62,267 nucleotides of DNA from Pyropia haitanensis (Eukaryota > Rhodophyta > Bangiophyceae > Bangiales > Bangiaceae): the NCBI GenBank assembly GCA_008729055.1, contig SDUX01000190.1, forward strand, positions 28,741-91,007, in the 5' to 3' direction. Position 1 is the first letter of the stretch. Each line of letters begins with the position of its first letter. Below the pieces are notes generated by a model, which saw nothing but the letters and a program-made list of their open reading frames with translations, did not search any database and was not told the DNA's origin. This document shows, one piece after another, positions 52,764 to 62,267 of this stretch. The translations under genes and the position numbers were made by a program.

Positions 52764-53191
52764 GAGTACTAGACACCGTGCCCAAGAAAGGATGTCACAG
52801 CAATGGAGAAAGACTGTATGCGCCGCCAGACGGCGCGGCCGCCCCATCAACAGCTGGTGCGTCCGCGCCGGCGACCAGCGCCGCGCCCACGACGGCAGCC
52901 GGCGGGGCGCCCGCGCCTGCGACCGGCGGCGCGTCCGTGCCGGCAGCCCGCGGTGCGACCGCGCCGGCGGCCGTCGGTGCGCTCGGGCAGGCGGCCGGCG
53001 GCGAGCCCGCGCCGTCCTGCGGCGCGGCCGCCACACCGGGGGGGGTCTCCATGACGGGCGCGGCGGCCAAGTCGGGCCTCGGCGTCGACTTGAAGAAGGG
53101 CGCCGCCGCCGCCGCCGCCGCGACGGCCCCCGCGCTCCCGACGGGCCGGCCGTGGGCGCTCGCCCGTGACGGACGGCCGCCGCCGCCGCCG

Positions 53192-53228
<37 letters not shown>

Positions 53229-53857
53229 CGCCGCCGCCGTCCTCTTCTGCAACGGCGGCAGCTGCCCCCCCCCCGCTCCTTGGCGCCTCATCCCCCCCGC
53301 CAGCACCATCGGCGGCGGCCACGACTGTCGGGGGCGCCGCGGGCGTCGGCGGCGGCGGCGGCGGCGGCGGCGTGGCGGCACCCCTGCCCCCCCTGGTCCC
53401 CCCTGTACTGGCAGGCGCGCCGGCGCCGCCGCGGGCGGCGGCGCCCGCGGCCGACACGTTGCTGACGCCGCCGCTCATGCCTGCCTACATGCTCCCACCG
53501 GCGGTGGCCCGCGGTGGCGGCGGCGGCGGCGGCGGCCGACCGCGGGCGGTGGGGAAGGCGGGCGCAGCCGCCCTATCGGCCGGCTCGGACCGCCCTACGG
53601 CATTGGCGGTGAAGGCGAGGGAGTCGGCGGCTGCGGTGGCCGCCGCGGCGTGCGATGCAGCCTCGTCTGCCAGCCGCCCTCCGGTGGCGGGCGGAGGCGA
53701 CCTTGGCGCGCTGCTCGACGGCGTCGATTCGCTCCTCGACGGCTGCGTCGACGGCAAGGCGACGGCGGTGAGCCTGGCGCGGCTGGACCATCTGGACGAC
53801 GCCCTGTCGCAGCTGGTTGCCGAGGGCAGCCGGGGGGGCGGGGCCATCGCCACGTAA
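52764..53857 (+). CDS. Ala/Pro/Gly-rich hypothetical protein, intact frame (copy B)
   Basis: One frame is open to TAA at 53855-53857; the first in-frame ATG (MTGAAAKSG) is at about 53051, otherwise a 5' exon is needed. Low-complexity Ala/Pro/Gly spacers lead through a poly-Pro block, a poly-Gly block (after PPAVARGG) and a structured end with ALAVKARESAAAV, LDGVDSLLDGCVDGK and LARLDHLDDALSQLV. The ordered C-terminus, kept in all copies at DNA level, is the likely functional part. Copy A has lost one T at the poly-Gly block. No family recognised. Confidence 0.55.
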
Positions 53858-54609
53858 GGATGTGGAGGGGGGGGAGGCTACGCCGAGCGCCTGACCGATG
53901 TGAGTGTGCCACGCCGGCTGACCGGCCAGCCGGCCCAATCCTTGGCGCTGTTGCGCCGCGTCGGCGCGGGCGGCGGGGCACAGCCCCGCGCGCCCCCCTC
54001 GTCGTCCCCGTAGGGTAGGGAGGGTGGCGTGGGGTCAGGGCCCAGCCGGCACCGCGCCCCGCGGCGGCCACCACCCCCTCCCGCTTTTCGCCGCGCCGGC
54101 GGGGCCGCTTGGCGCCCCGTGTGGCCGGTCGCGGCTCGTGGCGGCACTCTCGCCGGCAACGGTGTAGGTGATGGCGCCCGGCGACGGGGTCGCGGCGGCC
54201 GTTCCCTTCACGGCGCCCCCCGCGTGGTGGGGGCCACCATCTTTTTTGTTTTTGTGGCCTTCCGTTGGGGCGCACCGTCGACGGCGGCAGCGACGGCCGC
54301 CACGTTGCTGGAGCGCAACCCTCCCCCCCCCCATCCGTTGGTGGCTCGGGACGAGGTGGATGCCTCTGCCGCCCACTCTGCGGAAGTTTTTTCTTGCCCG
54401 CCCCGCTGCTCGACTCCCACAAGGGTCGCCCGCCGGGCGGGGTTCGCGATGCCCACGGTGGGATGCCGCTGCGCCGTGCACGCGCTTGTGTTTTTTTCTT
54501 GCCCCCGCGCCCCAGCGCGGGGAGTGGTGGCGCGGCGCCCCGGCCGGCAGCGTCGTCACCCACGGAGCGGTGGCCGTCGCTCGGAACTGCTCGCCGCAGA
54601 GAGCGAGGG
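53858..54609. other. Spacer at the left of copy C, no gene called
   Basis: Matches 1103-1866 and 25579-26328. No supported gene. Confidence 0.5.
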
Positions 54610-54617
54610 GCGAGTGG
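54610..54617. repeat. Left target-site duplication of the outer hAT, copy C
   Basis: GCGAGTGG; the right partner at 57042-57049 is GCGAGCGG, as in copy A. Confidence 0.7.
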
Positions 54618-54621
54618 CAGG

Positions 54622-55968
54622 CAGGGTTGGCACCTTGAGATTCAATCAAACCAAATCAAGGTTGAATTGGCATTGAATTCAATGAAGGTCGGCAGAGGGC
54701 AGGTTGAATTCAATACGAAACGTGGCGCAACGTGGCGGACTTGCTACGCAGATCCAGTCGAGGCCTAGTTGCGGGCACCGCGCGGCGCGGTGGCAATCAC
54801 GAGGACTGTCTGCTCATCGGGGGCGGGCCCACTCAACGTGCGTCCCCCGTCGACTTCAAAAAGCACGCAGCATACGTGACGCAGAAGCAGTGGGGGTAGC
54901 TCCGGAGGATTAGCTTTACTGTGAGAGTCGTTCCTTTTGCTGACTTGTACCCTCGGTTTATCTTCTCGGAAGTCACGTCAGCTTTCATTTACGATAGTCA
55001 CGTTGAGGTAGGTCACGTTGGAAGTCTTTTCCTTTTTGCACCAGGAGCGGACGGCACGCTTGCGGTCAGAGCACACGGTCGCATGCTTCCACACCGGGTC
55101 GGGCATGGTGACAAATACAGAAAGCCGTGGACGAACGACACAGTGAAGCACCTCACTGAGCGTGTGGCGGAGGTGGGTCTGCGTCGACAACGGCCAGCGC
55201 GCGAACTTACTGAGTCGTTCCGGGTCTCAGCTGCCGCAGCACTTGTGGCTTTCCGCCAAGCCATTAGAGAGTTTTTGCATGTATTTTTTCTGTATCTTTG
55301 TGGGTATCACCTCAACCTAAATGGCTGACAGACACCAATAGCGAAAGACGCCCGTGCGGGAGTTTTTGCAGGTCCGTTTTTCTCTATCTGTACTTGGATT
55401 GAGCAAGTCAAGAAGTGACCCTTGCACTTCCTGCTCACAGCAGGGTTGCTCAGCGCTCTTGACCAACTCAGTAGTTGAAGATGACGCAGAATAAGGCATG
55501 GTGAGGATCGGGGCGGAGGGATGCGCGGAGCAAAGCTCGGCGAAGACGCGCGAGCGCGAAGAGGGGCGGCGGCTGCGCCGGCGTCTGTCCGTGACGGCGA
55601 AGCCGCCTGGCAGGAGTCGTCCATTCCGTGCCACCCACTCTATTCCGCAGGAATTGGAGGCCGGCAACGTACCCATAATTCTTTCGCTATTGTGCCCGAT
55701 GTAGCCACGCAACGCTACGGTTTTTCTGTACGGAGCTTCCAGATGTAATCCCTTGACCTATCTGGCTCCCTATCGTACCGAAAAAATAGCGAAAACATAC
55801 ATGCGAAAACTCTCTATTGACGCAGGACCTCGCTGTTGGCGGGTCACGGACAAGTGGTAGTAAGTGGCGGGAGCACACCCGACAGTCCGCCACTACGTTA
55901 TTCACTTCATTGAATTGGCGTTGAATTCAATCGTCCAGAAGAGATTGGCATTGAATCTGCCAATCCTG
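54622..55968. mobile_element. Inner hAT-like non-autonomous element, copy C
   Basis: Same ends and same flanks (GTGGCAGG 54614-54621; GTGGCAGT 55969-55976) as in A and B. Confidence 0.7.
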
Positions 55969-56316
55969 GTGGCAGTGTGGTGAGGGTGTTAGTTATATTG
56001 CTATACTTCTATCCCAAACTTCGTTGAAATCATCATACTCATGGAGGCATATTCATATTATGAACGAGACCGCCACGTGTCTCGATCTTCGAGGTTGGAT
56101 CGGGCACCCGATCGCAGGACAGCATGTGACAGCACGTAGTGAAGCCTGTCGCGCCGTACGGGCACACGTAAGGCCGTGTGCGGCGGCAGATGCGGTCCGC
56201 CTGCAGACGCGGCAAGCTGCAGGAGGAGGACCTCCTAGCCTCAACCACGACAGCGGCCGCCGCCGCCGCAGCGCTGCTCAGCCGCGACATCCGTCTGACG
56301 TGCGCTGCGCCGGCAG

Positions 56317-56949
56317 CTATTTATTAGACTGCTGAGTCGAGATTCGAGTGGCCCGTTCCAGCAGGTCCTCCTCGCGATCCTCCCCAGCACTTTCATCGTT
56401 CCACACGTCTTCCTCTCCACTTCCCTCCCCACCACTGCCCTCCCGCTCATCGTCTCCTACGTCCTCTGGCTCATCTGCGACCTCTTCCAGCTCGACATGG
56501 TGCAACCCGAGCTCCGAGGAGCCACGGGCAGGCATGTTTACGTGGTCTGGTAGCTCGCGCTAGTGAAGTAAATGTAGAGCAGCTTGTGGAGGGTGGTGTA
56601 CGACAGCTTCGTGCGCAGCTTGCTCTGAATATTGAACGCGTTGGAGAACGACATCTCTCCGGCCGCAACGCCGAAAGGCAGCCATAACCTTGACAGCCAC
56701 CGCCTGCAAGTGGGGCAGTGCCTCACCGCAGAGGAGAGAATCGCGGAGAGTGCCAGCCGCTTGATAGGGCCTCTCGGTAGTCTGAGTGTCCATACAGTCA
56801 AGCAAGGCGGGGTTCTTCTGGCAGAGGCAGACATGAGATACGCACGGTGTTCTATCCATCTCTCCAGCGAACGCGTGGCGGTGCTTGCCACCACCTGGTC
56901 TCGACAACATTGGGTGCTTCGAACTGGGGGCTACATGTACACGTGGCAA
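56317..56949 (-). pseudogene. hAT transposase C-terminal remnant, copy C
   Basis: Same remnant as in A and B. A further one-base loss at about 56565 changes the end of the dimerisation stretch to LLYIYFTSASYQ, removing the shared TAG but not restoring the acidic tail in frame. Confidence 0.72.
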
Positions 56950-57041
56950 TATTCATGGTTTCTAAATTATAAACTGACACGAACGATAATTATAATAAAC
57001 TAAGCTTCCGAGCATGATTTTACTGAAATCTTGCAACCCTG

Positions 57042-57049
57042 GCGAGCGG
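57042..57049. repeat. Right target-site duplication of the outer hAT, copy C
   Basis: GCGAGCGG, one base different from 54610-54617 and identical to copy A. Confidence 0.7.
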
Positions 57050-57963
57050 GCGCGCGGGGGACACTCTGGTTCTCGACCATCGTTCCGGGTCTTTCCGAAC
57101 AAGGTTGGCCCGTTTTCAATTTTCCGACCGGATCTGTCTGTGCTTCATGAGTTTGCGCTGCGCCTCGCTTTGTGCCGGCGGCCGGGCGCGAGTGCGGTCG
57201 CTCACGGCGAGAGGGTGCCCGTGTTGGCGGTTGCCATCTCCCCGCTGCTCATCCACCTCTCCCCATCCTCCCCCGCCGCCCGCGGCGAGTGCTCTCGCCC
57301 ACCCCCACTCATGGCGTCACCGCCGTGATGACGCGCTGCTGCTGCCGAGCCCGGCGGGCGCCGCCGCCGGCGCTGCCGCCGGTGGCCCACCACCGGCCGA
57401 CGGGTGCCCGCCCTGACCCTCCGCCTGGTGTGTTGCTCTTTTCTTTGTGGCTGCGTTCAGCGCTTGACGGTGTATGGCGGAGCCACACCGACTGGCTGGG
57501 AGCGGCGACGTTGGCGTTTGCGGTGGGCGGAGTGGGGAGGGGAGGGGGCGGGCGTGGGGGAGACGGCGGGGAAGGCCGACCGCGGCCCCGCCGAGCAGGC
57601 CGCCCGCGCGGCTGCCGGCGCGTGCGTCGGCCGCGGGCGCGCCAGCAAGTCGCGGCGGCGCCGCAGGCGCGGGTAGATCTTGTGGCGCGCCGTCGACCCG
57701 CGCCCCGTCACGCGCTGTGCGCCCGACGCTGCGAGTGTGTCGTCCCGCCGCGCGTGCCGGTCGGTCCGCCCGCCGCGCGCCGGCGTGTGGGCGGGCGCTC
57801 TCCGTTGCCGTACGTGGGCGCCGTTCTCCCGCGTTGGCGTAGGTCCTTCTTTCCCCCCGCCGCGCGGGAGCTTGCCCGCCCGCGTGGCAGCGCCGGCTAG
57901 GCGGCGGCTGGTAGACGCGGCCGGCGGGCGTGGCCAAGCGCGGTTGCCGGCAGCGGTCAGGCG
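57050..57963. other. GC-rich spacer between hAT block and ARM gene, copy C
   Basis: Matches 4314-5227 essentially base for base; no gene called. Confidence 0.4.
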
Positions 57964-58260
57964 TTGGTTGCGGGCGACGGCCACCCGCCCGACTGCGGTG
58001 CCATACTTTGGCCGACGGGCATGGTGTCGGCGGACTTGCCCTGTGACCCGACGCTGCCGAGCTCGCGGGATGGGGCGGCCAAGGCGGCAGCCGGCGGCGG
58101 AGCGGTGTCCCCCGTGGGCGTCCACCTGGCCGTCTCCCCTTCCGGCTCGCTCGGCGGCGGCAGCGCCGGCCGCAGCGGCGGCGGCGGTGGTGGCAGCGGC
58201 GCGTCGGCCGATGGTGGGGGCTCGGTCGCGGCCAAGGCGAGTGGCGGCCAGTCGGCGTAG
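57964..58260 (+). CDS. Possible N-terminal part of the ARM protein, closed by TAG (copy C)
   Basis: Same frame and same TAG as 5228-5524; encoded protein identical to copy A. Confidence 0.35.
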   Translation: MVAGDGHPPDCGAILWPTGMVSADLPCDPTLPSSRDGAAKAAAGGGAVSPVGVHLAVSPSGSLGGGSAGRSGGGGGGSGASADGGGSVAAKASGGQSA

Positions 58261-59922
58261 GTGGCGGAGGTGACCCTCCAGGCGCGCGGTGCGGCGGCGG
58301 ACCTGCTCGCCGCGGTGGACAATGAGGGCGCGCCCGTGGGCGGCGGTGGGAGCGGCTGGGGGGTGGACAGCGGTGGTGGCGGTGCGGGTGCCGACGGCCC
58401 GTCGTCGTCGCGCGCCAGCCGGAGCATCCGCCGGCTCGGCACGTTTTCCAAGTCGTCCAACTTTGTCGCCGCCGCTGGCGGTGGCCCCCCCCGCTCGGGC
58501 AGCATGGCGCGGCTGGGCGGCGATGGCGGCGGATCGTCGATGCGCTCCCTCCACCTCTCCTCGACGGTGCGGTCGACCAACGCGCTGCGCGTCTTTGTCG
58601 GCACCCCCGCGGTGACGGTGGAGAAGTTCCGCGCGCAGGGCGGCATCAAGGCTGTCGTCGCGCCGCTGCGCACGCACCCGAGCGCGCCGGCGGTCGTGGA
58701 CGCGGCGTGCCGCGTACTCCTCGCGCTCACTATTCACGACGCCGCCGCCGTGGACGAGGTGCTCGCCGCCGACGGCGTCGCGGCGGACCAGGCCGGCGTC
58801 GGCGGCTGCCGCGTCATCGAGGCGCTCGTCGGGGCGATTGTCAACCACGGCTCCCGGGAGCGGGAGGTGGCACACCAGAGCTGCGTCGCGCTTGACAACC
58901 TGTCCAACGTCAAGGAAGCCAACCGGGCGCCCATCCTCGCGGCGGGTGGCGTGCGCGCGGCGCTCACCCTCCTCGCCGCCTACCCAGATTCCGCCACCGT
59001 TGTTGATGACGCGGTGGGCATCTTCCGCCACGTGGCCGCGGCGGGGGAGGGCGCGCCGCTCGAAGTCGGTCGCATTGGCGGCGTCGAGGCGGTGGTGCGG
59101 GCGATGAAGGCGCACCCATCGGGCGGGGCGGTGGAGGAAAAAGGCGTCGCGGCGCTGCGCTACCTGTGCTTCCTGCCTGAGAACCGGGACCGCGTCGCCG
59201 CGGCGGGCGGGGTAGACCTGCTTGTCGGCGCGCTCTCCACCCCCTTGTCCGGGCCGCGGGCGGTCGAGTCGGCGTTCCTCGCGCTCGGCAACGCGATTTT
59301 CGGGCACGCCGCCAACCAGGAGCGCGCGGGCATGCTCCGCGCCGTCGCCGCCGTGCGGGCCGTGGCGGGCCGCCACCAGGCGGCGGCGGGCGTCACGGAG
59401 CACGCATGCCGCGTCCTCCGCGCGCTGTGTGAGGGCAGCGATGCCAACGCCGCGCAGGCGATGGTCGGCGGCGCGGTCAGCACCGCCCTCGGCGCGATCG
59501 TGGCCTTTCCCGACGACGCGTCGATCGCGGAGCAAGCAACTGCGCTGCTGCAGTGCATCGCGCTCGACCCGTCGCGCCGCCTCCCCCTGCTCGACGCGGA
59601 TGCGGTCGGGATTGTGGGCAAGGCCATGGCGGCGCACGCAAAACACCGGGGGGTGCAGCTGCAGGGGCGGCAGCTGCGGGCGGTGCTCGCGGGGGAGGCC
59701 ATCGAGCCGATCCCGGGGGCGGGCGCGCCGGCGGCGGTCGCGGGGGGGGCGCCGCTGTCGCCGACGGCGGCCGCGGCGGTGCGCGACGCGTTTGTCGCGG
59801 CGGGGCGCGAGATGTATGATACGGGGGCGGGGGGGCGGAACGACGCGCAGGGGGGGGGGACCAGCTGCCGCGCGCGCCGGTTGTTGCGGCTGCGGAGGGG
59901 GCGTCCGCCGGTGGCGGTTTAG
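58261..59922 (+). CDS. Armadillo (ARM)-repeat protein, short allele, copy C
   Basis: Encodes the same 553-residue frame as copy A (472 residues from ATG 58504) and carries the same 408-bp in-frame deletion, with GVAADQAGVGG at the junction. The identity of A and C, more than 52 kb apart, against a diverged B between them, is the clearest sign that A and C are recent duplicates or one locus placed twice. Confidence 0.8.
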   Translation: MAEVTLQARGAAADLLAAVDNEGAPVGGGGSGWGVDSGGGGAGADGPSSSRASRSIRRLGTFSKSSNFVAAAGGGPPRSGSMARLGGDGGGSSMRSLHLSSTVRSTNALRVFVGTPAVTVEKFRAQGGIKAVVAPLRTHPSAPAVVDAACRVLLALTIHDAAAVDEVLAADGVAADQAGVGGCRVIEALVGAIVNHGSREREVAHQSCVALDNLSNVKEANRAPILAAGGVRAALTLLAAYPDSATVVDDAVGIFRHVAAAGEGAPLEVGRIGGVEAVVRAMKAHPSGGAVEEKGVAALRYLCFLPENRDRVAAAGGVDLLVGALSTPLSGPRAVESAFLALGNAIFGHAANQERAGMLRAVAAVRAVAGRHQAAAGVTEHACRVLRALCEGSDANAAQAMVGGAVSTALGAIVAFPDDASIAEQATALLQCIALDPSRRLPLLDADAVGIVGKAMAAHAKHRGVQLQGRQLRAVLAGEAIEPIPGAGAPAAVAGGAPLSPTAAAAVRDAFVAAGREMYDTGAGGRNDAQGGGTSCRARRLLRLRRGRPPVAV

Positions 59923-60142
59923 GGTGCGCCGTGGTGGGCGGGGTGTCACTGTCGGCGAAACCATGTCGGCCGGCCACGGCCGTGGGCACCCTCTACACTG
60001 GTCACTACACTGGGCACCACTGGGGGCGGGTGCAGCCGCGCTGCCGACAACCAAGCAGGCACACAAAAAGACAAGTGCATCCCGACACGCCCCCCGCAAC
60101 TGCCGGCCCCTTCCCCATTCCCCCCGCCTTCCGCGTCCGTCG

Positions 60143-60601
60143 CGATCCGACGCAGCGTGCTCCCCCCCCCACCACCACCACCCGCTCCTCCTCTACCAGC
60201 GTCGCGACCGCCGCCCGAAACTCCGCCGTCGACACCCCCACCGCCGCGCCCGCGTCGGCCTGCACCGCCCGGAGGAGCGCCGCCTGCGGCACGTCCCGCT
60301 CCCCCCCCCCCCCCACTCCCTCTGCTGCGCCTGTGGATGCGGGGTCGAGTTTGGCCGATGCCGCCTCTGCCACCGCGCGCGACTCCCCCGCTGCGGCCCG
60401 CGAGCACCCCAGCGCAAACACGTCCCCATCAATCTGCTCCGTCCGCGAGCCGTACGCCGCGGTACGCAGCGTGGCCATTCCCAGGCGCACCGCCACGGCC
60501 ACATCCGCGGCGGCCATTTCGAGTCAAAGATGCACCAGCGCGTGCGCCTTGGCACACAAACGCGCCATTTCGGCACGCGGGAAGGGAGCGGTGACGCCGT
60601 C
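60143..60601 (-). pseudogene. MCM4-like C-terminal fragment, copy C
   Basis: Here AEMARLC runs directly in frame into AKAHALVHL, as the family order predicts, so this copy best preserves that junction. The TGA after VHL is still present. A C-run one base shorter at about 60162 shifts the frame just before TLRRI, so the last residues are lost. All copies are broken, each in a partly different way. Confidence 0.55.
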
Positions 60602-60709
60602 GGCGCAGCCGCAAGAGCGAAAGTCGAGACAGGCGGCGACAAACGCGGCGAATGCGAACAACATGAGGGCGATGACGTGCCAATGGTACAAACTGGCTCC
60701 CCCCCCGAC

Positions 60710-62267
60710 ATCTCACCGCGCCCTCTCCCTCACTCCTCCCTCCCATCTCGCCCTCCACCGCCGCCCTCCCCCCTCCCCTCAGCTCCCCACACCCCCGCGC
60801 CCACACCAAACAAAAAAAAAAAACAACAGCTGAAAAAAAAATAGAAAAAGGCAGTGGCACAAGCGGCAGCTGCGGGAGAAGCGATGGCCGAGTCAGCAAT
60901 GACAGCAGCTGGCGGTGGCGGCAGAGGCGGCGGCGTGTCGGCGTGGCCCCCCACCCCCCCAACCCCCACCACCCAGGACGCGACGGGGCACCGTCCCAAA
61001 GTGCCCCGCCACGTCCGTCACCACCCCCACGCCGCCGCCACCACCCCACCACCACCACCAAGCCACCACCACCACCACCCCACCACCACCACCCCGGCAG
61101 CTACCACCCCACCACCACCACCCCGCCACCACCACCCCGCCATCCACAACGCCGGCCACGCACACGGCCGGGGAGCCCCCCAGCTGCCCCGCCACGTGCG
61201 TGACCGTCGCCAACACCGCCCGCCCACCTCGGCACCACACCACGCCGCCGCCACCACACCACCACCACCACCCAAACCCACCACCGCCGACACCTCCGCC
61301 CCCCCCCACCACTCCCGCCGCGCCCGTCCTCGCCCTCCCCGCGTCATCCCCCACCAAATACCTGCCGCCGACACCACCCCCGCCGCCCCCCGCCGCTGAC
61401 TTGTACTTGCCGCCGCTCTGCCGCTGCCGCCGCCGCCGCCGCCGCGTGTTGCCCTTGTCGCCGCCTTGCCGCCGTCGCCGCCATCGCCGCCGCCGTTGAC
61501 GCTGCGCCGCCGCCGCCGCCGCGTGTTGCCCTTGTCGCCGCCCTTGCCGCTCGCCGCCATCGCCGCCGCCGTTGCCGCTGCCGCCGCCGCCGCCGCCGCC
61601 GTGTTGCCCTTGTCGCCGCCCTTGCCGCCGCCGCCGCCATCGCCGCCGCCCTTGCCGCTGCCGCCGCCGCCGCCGCCGCCGTGTTGCCCTTGTCGCCGCC
61701 CTTGCCGCGCCCGCCGCCACCGCCGCCGCCACCATCACGCCCCTCCCCTCAGCCGCCTCTCCGCTCTGGCCCTCCTCCGACGCCCCCCCCCCCCTCCCCT
61801 CAGCTCCCCACACCCCCCGCGCCCACACCCAAACAAAAAAAAAAAAAACAACAGCTGAAAAAAAAAAAAAGAAAAACGCAGTGGCACAAGCGGCAGCTGC
61901 GGGAGAAGCGATGGCCGAGTCAGCAATGACAGCAGCTGGCGGTGGTGGCAGAGGGCGGCGTGTCGGCGTGGTCTCCCCCCCCCCAACCCCCACCACCCAG
62001 GACGCGACGGGGCACCGTCCCAAAGTGCCCCGCCACGTCCGTCACCACCCCCACGCCGCCGCCACCACCCCACCACCACCACCAAGCCACCACCACCACC
62101 ACCCACCACCACCACCCCGGCAGCTACCACCCCACCACCACCACCCGCCACCACCACCCCGCCATCCACAACGCCGGCCACGCACACGGCCGGGGAGCCC
62201 CCCAGCTACCCCGCCACGTGCGTGACCGTCGCCAACACCGCCCGCCCACCTCGGCACCAACACCACG
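60710..62267 (+). repeat. Composite satellite array, copy C (runs off the window)
   Basis: A-rich starts at about 60828 and 61850. The 80-bp repeats at 61390-61710 have many one-base losses relative to copy A, resembling the noise at 1-1087. The window ends inside the second unit. Confidence 0.88.

Larger units (their letters stand above)
54618..57041 (-). mobile_element. Nested pair of hAT elements, copy C
   Basis: Same layout as A, with inner element 54622-55968 and outer remainder 55973-57041. Closest to A in substitutions, but with several one-base losses in short runs (for example near 56042, 56057, 56565 and 56965), typical of raw long-read error. Confidence 0.78.

Overview
The window looks like nuclear DNA of a very GC-rich eukaryote with many homopolymer tracts. 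Reading frames are dominated by Ala, Gly, Pro and Arg, start codons are often absent from long open frames, splice-like signals are few, and there are no bacterial operons. Eukaryotic marks are hAT-type transposon relics, a fragment resembling the C-terminus of the replicative helicase subunit MCM4, and ARM-repeat genes. A GC-rich alga (for example a bangiophyte red alga) would fit, but the sequence does not prove this.

The window is one large segmental unit in direct tandem: copy A about 1088-25578, copy B 25579-53857, copy C 53858 to the end (partial). In order, each unit holds: (1) a spacer with two nested hAT elements; (2) an ARM-repeat gene on +; (3) a convergent, broken MCM4-like C-terminal fragment on -; (4) an array of composite satellite units built from A-rich, CCA-rich and 80-bp GCC-rich parts; (5) a long GC-rich spacer with a few weak ORFs, one candidate intron and a degenerate ~390-bp repeat; (6) an 80/81-bp hairpin-forming minisatellite with decayed flanks; (7) an Ala/Pro/Gly-rich gene at the right edge. 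Bases 1-1087 are the same minisatellite in inverted orientation, fused to the last codons of the Ala/Pro/Gly-rich gene, with many small indels.

A and C are nearly identical and differ from B. A and C share a 408-bp in-frame deletion in the ARM gene and a substitution in a transposon target-site duplication. B has the longer ARM gene (but with an upstream nonsense codon), a longer satellite array, a much shorter hairpin minisatellite, and a private ~3.5-kb insertion with imperfect terminal inverted repeats that carries inverted composite satellite. The pattern A-B-A suggests either a ~52.7-kb higher-order repeat or haplotypes strung together by an assembler.

The genes do not form a pathway. 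The best-supported coding loci are the ARM-repeat genes and, less surely, the Ala/Pro/Gly-rich gene. The MCM4-like and hAT coding pieces are relics. Most very long open frames are by-products of GC-rich repeats and were not called. No tRNA, rRNA or CRISPR was recognised.
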